A stretch of DNA of 58,133 nucleotides, from the NCBI GenBank assembly GCA_024280115.1, contig JAJRQT010000193.1, positions 1 to 58,133 on the forward strand, read 5' to 3'. This document shows, in pieces, positions 35,422 through 44,541 of the stretch (position 1 is the stretch's first letter; each line of letters opens with the position of its first letter). Made by a program: the position numbers and the translations under genes. Origin of the DNA: Bacteroidota bacterium. GTDB lineage: Bacteria > Bacteroidota > Bacteroidia > Cytophagales > Cyclobacteriaceae. The notes under the pieces are model-generated. The model was not told where the DNA came from. It did not search any database and saw only the letters and a program-made list of their open reading frames with translations.

Positions 35422-35506
35422 CCAATAATCTATGATGGGTTGTAAAAACGAGGGCGCCTGTCATTATTCAATACTCCACCTTAAAGCGATTCTCAGGATT
35501 TCCATT

Positions 35507-36358
35507 TTAACCAATTGTTTTAAAAAAATCTATAGTCAATTTAACAACCTTTTCCAGGTCATCCGGCAATTCATCACTTTCAAAAGGATGGGTACCGCCG
35601 AAGGTATGCTGGGCGCCGTCAATGATTTGAATTTCTGCATTCGGATTCCATGCCTTTATTCCCTTTAGAGCAGAAACAGGAACAGTTGGATCATCAGAAC
35701 CGTGGATGGCCAACATGGGAATTTGAGTATTTTTAACAGCTTCCTTCAGATTCAATCGATCTCTGTTTTTCATGAAATTATCCACCAATTGATAGTCCAG
35801 AGGCATATCCTGGTTGGTGCGTGAATTGTGTATATATAACCGGCCATTTTTCTTCCAGTGTTCTAACTCTTCTTTTGAATGCCAGGATTCCAGATTGTTG
35901 ACAGCCGCCCAGGTTACAATACCTCTGATCCTTTTGTCCTCATTCACCTTCAGAATAGCTGAAGCTCCACCACGACTATGACCAACAATGAATACTTTGT
36001 CCAAGTCAATTTCATTGGAAGGGATTGCGGATTTATCAGAAAAAATATAATCAATTAAAACGCCGGTATCGTCCAGCTCAATGCAGAAATTATTATTGGC
36101 AAAAGCTTCCAAGTCTGCGAATTCCGTTGGATTTTCCGGAGTAGTACCGTTATGAGAAAAGTTCATTTTTATAAAGACAAAACCAGCCTCGGCAAGTTTG
36201 TTAGCCACCATGCCAAATGGCCCCCAGTCCTTAAAACCCTTAAACCCATGATTGAATATGATGATCGGTTTTGGTTTGTTGTCTTGTACAAAACTGGCGT
36301 CAGCTTTAAACTTCCTATTGTTGTGCTTTGAAACTAAAGTGATATCTATATTTTTCAT
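35507..36358 (-). CDS. Alpha/beta hydrolase, dienelactone-hydrolase-like
   Basis: 283 residues with an alpha/beta hydrolase core: oxyanion 'IIFNHGFKGFKDWG' (about 33-46), nucleophile elbow GHSRGG (about 126), acid 'IHGSDDPTVP' (about 220) and catalytic His in 'DGAQHTFGGTHPF' (about 250). No signal peptide, so cytoplasmic. It resembles serine-hydrolase/dienelactone-type enzymes; the substrate is open. Divergent from the polyprenyl synthase gene. Confidence 0.82.
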   Translation of the reverse strand: MKNIDITLVSKHNNRKFKADASFVQDNKPKPIIIFNHGFKGFKDWGPFGMVANKLAEAGFVFIKMNFSHNGTTPENPTEFADLEAFANNNFCIELDDTGVLIDYIFSDKSAIPSNEIDLDKVFIVGHSRGGASAILKVNEDKRIRGIVTWAAVNNLESWHSKEELEHWKKNGRLYIHNSRTNQDMPLDYQLVDNFMKNRDRLNLKEAVKNTQIPMLAIHGSDDPTVPVSALKGIKAWNPNAEIQIIDGAQHTFGGTHPFESDELPDDLEKVVKLTIDFFKTIG

Positions 36359-36447
36359 TTGTACTTGTTAAGTAAATATTAAACATATAAATCCAGAAAC
36401 TTTGCTTCCGAACAAATTGATATTATAATTGCAGCAACATTTTTTAA

Positions 36448-37422
36448 ATGTCACTAAATCTTAAAGAAATACAAGCCCCCATTGCCCAGGAAATGACGGA
36501 TTTTGAAAAAAAATTCCGTGATTCGATGAAGAGCAAAGTCTTTCTGCTGGACAAAATAATGACTTATATCGTAAAGCGCAAAGGAAAACAAATGCGCCCG
36601 ATGTTTGTATTTCTTTCCGCGAAAGTTACCGGGGAAATCAATGAATCAACTTATCGGGGCGCTGCGCTGATTGAGCTATTGCATACTGCGACCCTTGTCC
36701 ATGATGATGTGGTGGATGAGGCGCATTATCGCCGGGGGTTTTTCTCCGTCAATGCCATATGGAAGAACAAAATTTCCGTGTTGGTTGGCGATTACCTCCT
36801 GTCAAGGGGATTGTTACTTTCGATGGAGTATGGAGATCATGATTTACTGAAAATCGTTTCCAATGCAGTGAGAGAAATGAGCGAGGGGGAACTGCTGCAG
36901 ATGGAAAAAGCGCGGAGATTAGATATCGATGAGACGATTTATTATGAGATTATAAGGCAAAAGACTGCCTCATTAATCGCTTCCTGTTGTGCAGTTGGTG
37001 CTTGCTCTTCAGGAGCTAATGCAGATATTATTGAGAAAATGAGGCTTTTTGGCGAGAAGGTGGGAATGGCCTTTCAGATTAAAGATGACTTATTTGATTA
37101 CGGAACTGTTGAGATTGGCAAACCTTTAGGTATTGATATAAAGGAAAAGAAAATGACCCTGCCGCTGATCTATGCGCTCCGGAATGCCTCCATGATCGAA
37201 AAGAAAAAAATAATTTATAAAATCCGGTACCAGAACCACAAATCAAAAAAGGTTCATGAGGTGATCGAGTTTGTGAAAAAATCCGGTGGTATAGAATATG
37301 CCCAGGAAATCATGGAAAAATTCTACAACGAAGCGCTGGAAATCCTTCAATCCTTTAATGAATCCGATTTCAAAAACTCCCTGAATGACCTTGTTCAGTT
37401 TACTATTTTAAGAAATAAGTAG
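36448..37422 (+). CDS. Polyprenyl (octaprenyl-type) diphosphate synthase
   Basis: 324-residue trans-prenyltransferase that extends farnesyl diphosphate for quinone side chains. First Asp-rich motif 'LVHDDVVDEA' (about 85-94) and second 'QIKDDLFDYG' (about 213-222) are present, as are 'RGKQMRPMFVFL' and 'GDYLLSRGL'. Bulkier residues before the first motif fit long-chain synthases (hepta- to octaprenyl). The stop TAG at 37420-37422 is also the first three bases of a dispersed repeat, see that entry. No menaquinone genes nearby. Confidence 0.92.
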   Translation: MSLNLKEIQAPIAQEMTDFEKKFRDSMKSKVFLLDKIMTYIVKRKGKQMRPMFVFLSAKVTGEINESTYRGAALIELLHTATLVHDDVVDEAHYRRGFFSVNAIWKNKISVLVGDYLLSRGLLLSMEYGDHDLLKIVSNAVREMSEGELLQMEKARRLDIDETIYYEIIRQKTASLIASCCAVGACSSGANADIIEKMRLFGEKVGMAFQIKDDLFDYGTVEIGKPLGIDIKEKKMTLPLIYALRNASMIEKKKIIYKIRYQNHKSKKVHEVIEFVKKSGGIEYAQEIMEKFYNEALEILQSFNESDFKNSLNDLVQFTILRNK

Positions 37423-37601
37423 TGTCTGTCCATAAAGTCCGCTACCTGCGTTATGCCCGCCTGCCGACGAGGCAGGCTTGCTCTCAAAATGGTCATTTAC
37501 GAAATGTAAACTCACATTTTTCGAGCTACGCAAGCCCTTGTCCGCCGTACTTCGTACTAAGGAAGGCGAGGCTTGATAGTGAACTTTCTGAATCAGACAC
37601 C
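37420..37601 (+). mobile_element. MITE-like element, supplies the stop codon of the prenyl synthase
   Basis: A 182-base block starting TAGTGTCTG...CCATAAAGTC (37420) and ending in the imperfect inverted match GAACTTTC...CAGACACC. Aligned ends: GTGTCTG is exact at both ends, then CATAAAGTCCGCTA against CAGAAAGTTCACTA. Internal hairpins: GCCTGCC/GGCAGGC (37459-37477) and GTACTTCGTAC. A related left end starts at 57948, also directly on the TAG stop of a gene. Not a coding region, although a 66-codon frame spans it. Confidence 0.6.
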
Positions 37602-37808
37602 GAGTTTATAGGCAGGCTCTAAGTAGTCTCAGTATCTATGTATTTTCAAGTTTGCCAGAAAATGTGACATTTTATGGAGCGCCAACTCTGGCTATATTTT
37701 TAATGAAATACCACTGAGTCAGATGATTGGCTGTTAATTCATTTCATTTTTTATCAAAAATAAATTGGATTAATTAATATATTTCATGTCTATTCTAATT
37801 AATAAAAA

Positions 37809-39953
37809 ATGAGACATCTATTTTTAGTGTTGATATCAGCTTTAGTCATTGTTGGTTGCAATGATGACAAAGCGATTTTTATTGCCGGAAATCCGACCTG
37901 GCAAAATGAATATGCCGGAATATGGAAATCTGTAATTGGAACACCGGCGTCTATCAATTTACTATCTGTGGCAGGTATTCAACCGAAAGTGGAAGCACTT
38001 GAAAAGTTAGGTAAACCAGAATTTCCTTTGAACCAAACTGATATTAAAGTAGAAGTGCGGGGCGGTAAAACATATCTTCAGTTTCCCTTAGAAAAAGAGG
38101 AACAGATCTATGGTCTTGGATTGAATTTTAAAAATGTACATCAGCGCGGCAAGATTTATAGATTGCATGTTGATCATTATGGTGGGCGAGATAATGGTCG
38201 TACACACGCTCCCGTACCATTTTATATTTCTTCCTTAGGTTATGGCGTTTTGATCAATGCAGCAAAGTATATCGATATCTATGTCGGAACCGGGCTTAGA
38301 AAAGACAGCAAAACTCCTGAAAACCCCCAGGACCGGAATACAGATAAAGACTGGACGGCAGCACCATATTCAGAAATTGTGGAAGTGGTTGTGCCTGGGG
38401 AAGGGGTAGAAGTCATTGTATTTGCCGGGAAAAATATTCAGCAAGTAGTGCAGCGGTACAATTTGTATTGTGGGGGTGGCTACCTTCCTCCCAAATGGGG
38501 CCTGGGTTTTTGGCAACGTACACCAACGTTGTTTACGGATGCTGAGGTGGAAAATGAGGTGGATGAATTTGAAAAGCACAATTTCCCATTAGACGTGATT
38601 GGCCTTGAACCCGGTTGGCATTCTAGCTCTTATCCTTGCACATTTGAATGGGATACGGGAAGATATCCAAATCCCGGGCGTTTTATAAATGAATTAAAAA
38701 ATAAAGGTGCTAGAGTCAATCTCTGGCTCAATCCATACGTTTCGCCTGAAAGCTCGCTTTATGAAAAAATAGAACCTTATACGGGAACACATACTGTCTG
38801 GAATGGAATAGTCCCTGACTTTATAACAAAGGAAGCATCTGAAATAATGGGCGCACATTTCAATAAGGAACTTCTGGCTGTTGGAGTGAGCGGATTTAAG
38901 GTTGATGAAGTAGATGGCTTTGACCAATGGGTTTGGCCGGATAATGCTACATTCCCTTCCGGATTAGATGGTGAGACGATGCGACAGGTTTATGGTTTGT
39001 TGGTACAAAAGTGGAGCAATGAATTGTATAAAGCGAGAAATGAGAGAACCTATGGGTTAGTCAGAGCTTCCAACGCCGGGGCGTCTTCATTTCCCTATGT
39101 GATCTATAATGATTATTACCGCCATGAAGATTTTATCATTGCTTTGATCAATAGCAGTTTCTCTGGAGTACTCTGGACACCGGAAGTCAGGAAAAGCGGA
39201 ACTCCGGAGGAATGGCTCCGAAGAATGCAAACCGTATGTTTTTCTCCGATGGCGATGATCAATGCATGGGCTGATGGCACCAAACCTTGGTCCTTTCCGG
39301 AGGTGTATGAACAATGCCAGGATGTTGCTTTTTTAAGAATGAGCTTGTTGCCCTATATCTATTCAACATTTGCCAAATATCATTTTGAAGGTATTCCACC
39401 TTTCCGTGCAATGGCAATGGAAGAAGGCTTTAAAGATATTGGCAAAGCAAGTTCAAGTGAGATTAGCTCAGATGAGAACCCCTATGCTATTGCTGTAAAA
39501 AAAGAAATTAAAGACCAGTATATGATGGGTGAAAGTATGCTTGTTGCGCCATTATTCAAGTGGAATACAAAACGGGATGTACTGTTGCCCCAGGGCAATT
39601 GGTATGATTTTTATACCGGTAAATTTGTTGGTAATGGAGAAATAGTACAGATTGATGCTGGCCTGGATAAAATACCTCTTTTTGTAAAGGATGGCGCAAT
39701 TATCCCAATGATGCCGGCAATCAGGCAAACATCCGAATGGAAGGAAGATATGCCTTTGGAGATACGGGTTTTTGGGGAGAAAGATGGTGATTTTGAATTG
39801 TACGATGATGACGGGCTTACATTTGACTATCAAAAAGGGGAGTTTACTATAAAGAAATTAAAGGTCTTGAATGGTGAAGGAAGTATTGAAAATATGAAGG
39901 TTGATGGGTCATGGACTTACGGTGATGTTTCATGGAATTTCATGACAAAATGA
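37809..39953 (+). CDS. Glycoside hydrolase family 31 lipoprotein (alpha-glucosidase/xylosidase type)
   Basis: 714 residues. Signal peptide with lipobox 'VIVGC' (Cys 17), so lipid-anchored. GH31 layout: N-terminal beta-sandwich (about 40-220, 'GLNFKNVHQRGKIYRLHVDH'), TIM barrel (about 225-560) and C-terminal beta domains ('LPQGNWYDFYTGKF', 'GAIIPMMP', 'LYDDDGLTFDY'). Nucleophile Asp in 'GFKVDEVDG' (about 363) and acid/base Asp in 'YNDYYRHED' region (about 435-445). KVD resembles the KTDFGE motif of alpha-xylosidases but is not identical; the substrate is uncertain. Confidence 0.9.
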   Translation: MRHLFLVLISALVIVGCNDDKAIFIAGNPTWQNEYAGIWKSVIGTPASINLLSVAGIQPKVEALEKLGKPEFPLNQTDIKVEVRGGKTYLQFPLEKEEQIYGLGLNFKNVHQRGKIYRLHVDHYGGRDNGRTHAPVPFYISSLGYGVLINAAKYIDIYVGTGLRKDSKTPENPQDRNTDKDWTAAPYSEIVEVVVPGEGVEVIVFAGKNIQQVVQRYNLYCGGGYLPPKWGLGFWQRTPTLFTDAEVENEVDEFEKHNFPLDVIGLEPGWHSSSYPCTFEWDTGRYPNPGRFINELKNKGARVNLWLNPYVSPESSLYEKIEPYTGTHTVWNGIVPDFITKEASEIMGAHFNKELLAVGVSGFKVDEVDGFDQWVWPDNATFPSGLDGETMRQVYGLLVQKWSNELYKARNERTYGLVRASNAGASSFPYVIYNDYYRHEDFIIALINSSFSGVLWTPEVRKSGTPEEWLRRMQTVCFSPMAMINAWADGTKPWSFPEVYEQCQDVAFLRMSLLPYIYSTFAKYHFEGIPPFRAMAMEEGFKDIGKASSSEISSDENPYAIAVKKEIKDQYMMGESMLVAPLFKWNTKRDVLLPQGNWYDFYTGKFVGNGEIVQIDAGLDKIPLFVKDGAIIPMMPAIRQTSEWKEDMPLEIRVFGEKDGDFELYDDDGLTFDYQKGEFTIKKLKVLNGEGSIENMKVDGSWTYGDVSWNFMTK

Positions 39954-40184
39954 ATAAAATTAATTTGAGGAATTAATATAAAACCATTTTCAATCAAGAA
40001 TATGATGTTATGGAAATTCGTGGGGGATATTTCGAAAGCAGGACGTTGTTTTGGATTGCAGCACATTTCCTGCATGCAGTAGCAACTTTCAAGAAATGGG
40101 TGTGGAGTTTTAATCAGGCAAAAAAACCAAGGTTGATCTTTTCAGAATAAACTATATATAATATTTATTAATTATCCGAATTAT

Positions 40185-40287
40185 GAAGAAGCAATTGAAC
40201 TAATTCCCATGGAAGCTGCTCGTTTGCGGATTAGCGCCTTTCCTGTTATTGGTGATGGCACGGTGCGACTAAGTGGTAGTTGGTAGT
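40185..40287 (+). pseudogene. Possible C-terminal remnant of a GH127/DUF1680-like hydrolase
   Basis: Translating in this frame gives 'EEAIELIPMEAARLRISAFPVIGDG' and then a TAG. 'LIP...ARLRISAFPV' resembles the conserved end of DUF1680 (GH127) enzymes, which close with a similar 'LVPYG...LRISxFPV' strand. There is no start and stops lie upstream. Family call from memory, low certainty. Confidence 0.35.
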
Positions 40288-40289
40288 AT

Positions 40290-40308
40290 TGCCGGACTTG
40301 TTCCGGCA
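40290..40308. repeat. Short hairpin, REP-like
   Basis: TGCCGGA pairs with TCCGGCA around CTTGT. Perfect 7-bp stem, no T-run after it. Probably a REP-like palindrome. Confidence 0.45.
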
Positions 40309-40410
40309 TTTGTTTTCGGTGATCAGCTGCATTAGTAAATGGTTTTTTTAATAATTTATTCAATAGCGAACAAAGCCCGGATCGGAGCCTGGGGATAAAC
40401 AAATCTTGGA

Positions 40411-41697
40411 ATGGTCTTATTTACGAAATACACTTTATTATCAATTTTCCTTTTTGGAGGGATAACTATTCATAATTCAATTGCCCAGGAACTTTTCACT
40501 GCTCCAAATTCCAGTACAAAAACCCGCTGGATCAGTCCTGAAAATCCTACAGGTGAGAAAGGGAAAGGGGGGTTGACCAACAAAGGAGCCAAGGGAAATG
40601 CGTTTTATATCATTCAACCTGGAGATACTCAAATTCTCATGAATGTGAAGGGTGCTGGTATTGTTCAGCGTATGTGGATGAGTGGAACCATCGCTAAAAA
40701 TGCCGAGCAACGTAGAGCTGTTGTAATCAACATGTATTGGGATGAATCAGAAAAACCGGCAGTTTCAGCGCCTGTTGGAGATTTCTTCGGCGTTGGCCTG
40801 GGATTGATGGCGAGCTATGATAATGAGTTGTTTTCCAGTCCGGAAGGCAGGTCATTTAATTTCGCCATTCCAATGCCTTTTCGTACAGCAGCAAAAATCG
40901 AAATTGTAAATGAGTCCTCTTCTCAAGTGCTATTTTGGTATGACATCAATTACCTGGAAATGGATCAACTGCCTGACTACGCTATGTATTTTCATGCCTG
41001 TTGGAGCAGAGACCTCAAAACGGAATTAGGAAAAGACTTTCAAATCTTGCCAAAAGTTGAAGGGAAAGGTAGATTTTTAGGAATAAATGTTGGCGTCATT
41101 GGAGACAAGGGATATTTGGGATCGTGGTTTGGCGAAGGGGAAGTCAAAGTCTATCTCGATGGCGACATGGATAACCCGACCCTCCAGGGAACAGGAACTG
41201 AAGACTACATTGGATCAGGTTGGGGACAGGGGGTTTATCATGGACTTCGGTTTGGCTCTTTAATTTCAGATAAGGAAAACGACATATATGCTTTCTATCG
41301 ATTTCATACTGCAGATGCTGTTTATTTCCATGAAGATATAAGAGTTACCATCCAGCAGATGGGCAATTCCAACCGTACCAATTTACGCAAAATGAAGATA
41401 AATAGCATGGAGATTTTACCTGTCTGGCATTTGGAAACTCATGGGCAGGACATTCTTAAAGCAATAGGAAAACCAGTAGAACATGTCAGATTCTTAGATA
41501 TGGAGCATCCACCGGATGTCATGAGCGATGATTTTCCTGCCGGAGGTTCTACAAATTACTATCGATGTGACGATGTTTCTGCCACAGCCTACTTTTATTT
41601 GGATAAACCTACAAATAACTTACCTCCCATTGCTTCTGTTGAGCTTAGATTGAAAGATATGCAGAAAAAGGTTTGGGGTAAATTGAAAGGAAGGTAA
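40411..41697 (+). CDS. GH172 (DUF2961) family enzyme
   Basis: 428 residues with a signal peptide ('FLFGGITIHNSIAQ', cleaved near 26). The DUF2961 core is clear: 'GAGIVQRMWMSG', 'PVGDFFGVGLG', 'SFNFAIPMPFR', 'FWYDINYLEMD', 'FHACWSRDLKTE' and the hallmark 'GTGTEDYIGSGWGQGVYHG' (about 263-281). Members of this family are now classed as GH172, acting on alpha-D-fructofuranosides or D-arabinofuranosides, with a jelly-roll fold. C-terminus about 30 residues longer than the core. Same strand as GH31 but 457 bases away. Periplasmic glycosidase is the best reading. Confidence 0.8.
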   Translation: MVLFTKYTLLSIFLFGGITIHNSIAQELFTAPNSSTKTRWISPENPTGEKGKGGLTNKGAKGNAFYIIQPGDTQILMNVKGAGIVQRMWMSGTIAKNAEQRRAVVINMYWDESEKPAVSAPVGDFFGVGLGLMASYDNELFSSPEGRSFNFAIPMPFRTAAKIEIVNESSSQVLFWYDINYLEMDQLPDYAMYFHACWSRDLKTELGKDFQILPKVEGKGRFLGINVGVIGDKGYLGSWFGEGEVKVYLDGDMDNPTLQGTGTEDYIGSGWGQGVYHGLRFGSLISDKENDIYAFYRFHTADAVYFHEDIRVTIQQMGNSNRTNLRKMKINSMEILPVWHLETHGQDILKAIGKPVEHVRFLDMEHPPDVMSDDFPAGGSTNYYRCDDVSATAYFYLDKPTNNLPPIASVELRLKDMQKKVWGKLKGR

Positions 41698-41724
41698 ATC
41701 TAATTTCTATTCAAATCAGCTTTA

Positions 41725-41970
41725 GGTGATATGAAATTCAGGTCTAAGCTGATATTTTCTAAATGTGCTGGGGTATACTCATCAGAAAATCAAATTACCC
41801 GTTCGAGCCTTTGTTGGTGCTTGCCTGCGGTAGGCAGGTTGTCACCAACAAACATAAACGAGCATCATTTGCTTGTTGGTCAAAAGACACAACAAGGGCG
41901 AATGAAGGGAATCGGTGATATGAAATTCAGGATTATGCTGATATTTTCTAAAAGTGCTGGGATATTACTC
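41725..41970. repeat. Pair of 57-base direct repeats, 189 bp apart
   Basis: GGTGATATGAAATTCAGG occurs at 41725 and 41914, and the homology continues through 'gctgatattttctaaa.gtgctggg.tat' for about 57 bases with few changes. The start-to-start distance is 189 bases. A hairpin element lies between the two. Confidence 0.75.
41812..41850. repeat. Hairpin between the direct repeats (REP-like)
   Basis: TGTTGGTG (41812-41819) pairs with CACCAACA (41843-41850), and inside GCCT pairs with AGGC (GCCTGCGGTAGGC). The layout is common in Bacteroidota intergenic palindromes. Confidence 0.55.
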
Positions 41971-41991
41971 GAAATTGCTGAAAGAATATTT

Positions 41992-42204
41992 TTATGATTG
42001 AACGTATTTATATCGATCGAAACATTTTATTTCATACTTGCTCATATTATTCTTGGGATTTAGAACTTCATAAATGAATTCTTTGCTCCAATAGAGAGAA
42101 ACAATCATGTTGCCTTTAACAATTCTGTGGATAAGGGTAGATGTTCTTTTCATATGGTCCATCTGGCTTTCTTGAGGCAGCTTACTAAATCCCAACGTTG
42201 TCAT
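41992..42204 (-). CDS. Possible small protein, unknown
   Basis: A 70-codon frame starting 'MTTLGFSKLPQESQMDHMKRTS'. The second half, 'IVKGNMIVSLYWSKEFIYEVLNPKNNMSKYEI', has the alternating look of a real small beta protein, and an A/G-rich stretch (AAAAGAGAGATT) precedes the ATG. No known family. It may be spurious; the region has repeats. Confidence 0.3.
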   Translation of the reverse strand: MTTLGFSKLPQESQMDHMKRTSTLIHRIVKGNMIVSLYWSKEFIYEVLNPKNNMSKYEIKCFDRYKYVQS

Positions 42205-42352
42205 AATCTCTCTTTTAATTTGAAAATACCTGCTAAAAATTCAGACAATGGTGTGTTTCCAATTTCTGAATGTATGGGTATATACTTTCAAATCAAACGA
42301 GGTAATCTTTGATTAGTTATATTTATTATTTAAAAAGTGATTTTTTATTACA

Positions 42353-44533
42353 TCAAGGAATGGAGAAGCAATAGTATTTGTCGCCTGGCTTGGTTTCGGG
42401 TTTTCCGCCTCCTCCAGCAGCGATGACAACAAACTGTTTACCACCTACTTCGTAGGTCGCTGGAGTTGCATATCCTCCTGCATCCATCTGGTATTCCCAG
42501 AGCAAATTTCCGGTATCTTTATCAAAAGCGCGAAACCTTTCGTCCATGGTAGCGCCGATAAAAATCAAACCTCCTTTTGTGACAACAGGGCCTCCCATAT
42601 TAAAAGTGCCCGTTGGAGGCAATCCTCTTGCTTCCAGTTCCGGATAGGTACCTAAAGGAATTTGCCATTTTATTGTACCCTCATTTAGATCTATAGAATT
42701 GAGCGTGGCCCAGGGGCGTTTATTTGCCGGGAAACCCTCCGGATCTTTGAGTGTTCTGTGCCCGGTTGCCACATAGGGTACTTGTGAGGAAAAGCTCATT
42801 CTGATCTTATCAGTATCTATTTTCTCATCTTTACCTTCATCCCAAAGAAAGGCGATAACTGCGTTTTTTTCGTCATTGGTCAGTGTGGTGAATTTTGGCA
42901 TTTGACCTTTACCTTCTTTTAGTACCTGGAGAATATCTTCCTTTGTCCTTTCGTCCCGGATCTTTTTCAGATTATCGAGAGAAGGAGAACCCGGGTTGCG
43001 GGGATTCGCATAACCATGGCAGACGGAGCAAATGGTTTGATACAAGTGCTGGCCAAAATTATATTGAGTAATATTTTTCCTGGGGTTTGATTGCATCATG
43101 GAAATCCATTCTACCTCGTTGCTGCAATTGACGATGAGTTGTTGATTTTCCGGATCAAAAGCTGCACCACCCCAATCGGTACCGCCATTAAACTGAGGCA
43201 GCATGATGGAGCCTTCCATGCTTGGCGGGATAAACAAATCTCCAAGTCTCATATTTTTAACTATATCCCATACCTTTTCAGTTGCTTCCGGAGTGAGGTC
43301 TGTTATATCATCTTTCGTAAAAGATTGTTTTGCATAAACCAGTGATTGTGGTGGAAAAGGTTGAGTAGGCCAGGTTTCTTCTCCGGGGATGTCAGATTGA
43401 GGAACAGGTTTCTCTTCTACAGGAAACAATAATGCTCCCGTTTCCCTGTCCAAAATAAATAGATGTCCCATTTTGGTAGGTTGAGCCACCGCATCTATGA
43501 TTTTTCCATCTTTATGTATTGTGACAAGGTTTGGCTGGCAAGGGATATCGTAATCCCAAATATCATGATGCACCACCTGGTAATGCCATATTCGCTCTCC
43601 TGTCGCAGCATTTAGTGCCAGTATGCTATTTCCAAATAGGTTTTGACCCTTTCTGTCGCCACCCCAATGATCGTACGTCGGGGATCCTGTTCCGCAATAT
43701 ACAATGCCTCGTTCTTCGTCGAGCGTAAATCCTCCCCAGGAATTTGCCCCGCCGGTTCTTTGCCATGCATCTTCAGGCCAGGTTTCATATCCGAATTCAC
43801 CGGGATGGGGAATTGTATGAAAGATCCATTCCATTTTTCCTGACTTCACATTATAGGCGCGAATATGTCCGGGTGCTGCTGGGTTAGGACCTTCACCTAA
43901 AGTGGATCCCATTATAATCAGGTCTTTGTAAATAATGCCCGGAGTAGCTGCTGTTACCCACATGAAATTCACATCTCGTCCAAGCCCTTCATAAAGATCG
44001 ACACGGCCGGAATCAGCAAATGATTCTACGAGGGTACCAAAGTTTGGATTCAAACAATACAAATAAGATCCGACGACATAGAAAAGCCTTTCCTGCATAC
44101 CATCTGACCAGTAAGTAACTCCCCTGTTGACTCCATAGGCGTTTTCCCCATTAAAAGGGTCAAATTTCCAGAGCTCCCTGCCGGTAGCAGCATTGAGTGC
44201 TATAACTTTTAAACCTGGCGAAGTGATGAACATTTTTTCACCAATAATAATCGGATTGCATTCAATGGTAGTGCGGGGTGCTTCCCTCATATCACCGGTA
44301 CTATAGGTCCATGCAAGCTGAAGATCATTGACATTTTTTTTATTGATTTGATCTAAAGCCGAATATTTTGTGCCTTCGCTATCTCCACTATATACCTGCC
44401 AGTTTAAATAATCTTCATTTGGTGAGCTGCATTTCCAAAATAGCAGCGTATAAAGTACGATTAAGGAAATGATGAAAATGTGATGATTAGAAAATTCTGA
44501 TTTTTGTCGGTGGGCTAAGTTTAAATTCTTCAT
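42353..44533 (-). CDS. PQQ-dependent dehydrogenase lipoprotein with a cytochrome c domain
   Basis: 726 residues. A hydrophobic stretch with 'LLFWKC' (Cys35) is a lipobox, so it is anchored to a membrane facing the periplasm. It is an eight-bladed quinoprotein propeller ('DYLNWQVYSGDSEGTKYSALDQINKKNV', 'ALNAATGRELWKF', 'GYETWPEDAWQRTGGANSWGGFTLD', C-terminal 'GGYATPATYEVGGKQFVVIAAGGGG'). A cytochrome c domain (about 490-570, CSVCH with distal Met in 'GQMPKFTTLT') is inserted before the last blades. Substrate could be a sugar or alcohol. It lies 8 bases downstream of the GH130 gene, so both are probably in one operon. Confidence 0.9.
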   Translation of the reverse strand: MKNLNLAHRQKSEFSNHHIFIISLIVLYTLLFWKCSSPNEDYLNWQVYSGDSEGTKYSALDQINKKNVNDLQLAWTYSTGDMREAPRTTIECNPIIIGEKMFITSPGLKVIALNAATGRELWKFDPFNGENAYGVNRGVTYWSDGMQERLFYVVGSYLYCLNPNFGTLVESFADSGRVDLYEGLGRDVNFMWVTAATPGIIYKDLIIMGSTLGEGPNPAAPGHIRAYNVKSGKMEWIFHTIPHPGEFGYETWPEDAWQRTGGANSWGGFTLDEERGIVYCGTGSPTYDHWGGDRKGQNLFGNSILALNAATGERIWHYQVVHHDIWDYDIPCQPNLVTIHKDGKIIDAVAQPTKMGHLFILDRETGALLFPVEEKPVPQSDIPGEETWPTQPFPPQSLVYAKQSFTKDDITDLTPEATEKVWDIVKNMRLGDLFIPPSMEGSIMLPQFNGGTDWGGAAFDPENQQLIVNCSNEVEWISMMQSNPRKNITQYNFGQHLYQTICSVCHGYANPRNPGSPSLDNLKKIRDERTKEDILQVLKEGKGQMPKFTTLTNDEKNAVIAFLWDEGKDEKIDTDKIRMSFSSQVPYVATGHRTLKDPEGFPANKRPWATLNSIDLNEGTIKWQIPLGTYPELEARGLPPTGTFNMGGPVVTKGGLIFIGATMDERFRAFDKDTGNLLWEYQMDAGGYATPATYEVGGKQFVVIAAGGGGKPETKPGDKYYCFSIP

Positions 44534-44541
44534 TTTTTCAG

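Larger units (their letters stand above)
39954..40410. other. 457-base spacer between GH31 and DUF2961 genes
   Basis: Holds a possible C-terminal gene remnant (40185-40287) and a hairpin (40290-40308). The frames in the first 230 bases are broken by stops and I see no further gene. Confidence 0.5.
41698..42352. other. 655-base spacer with direct repeats and a hairpin
   Basis: Contains two direct repeats (41725-41781 and 41914-41970), a hairpin (41812-41850) and one possible small gene on the minus strand (41992-42204). The other frames are random. Confidence 0.5.

Noticed and set aside
37422..37622. 66-codon frame after the prenyl synthase
   Set aside because: It lies within the repeat element and reads through hairpins; no protein-like pattern.
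41731..41997. 88-codon frame after the GH172 gene
   Set aside because: It is composed of the two direct repeats and the hairpin; composition follows the repeats, not a protein.
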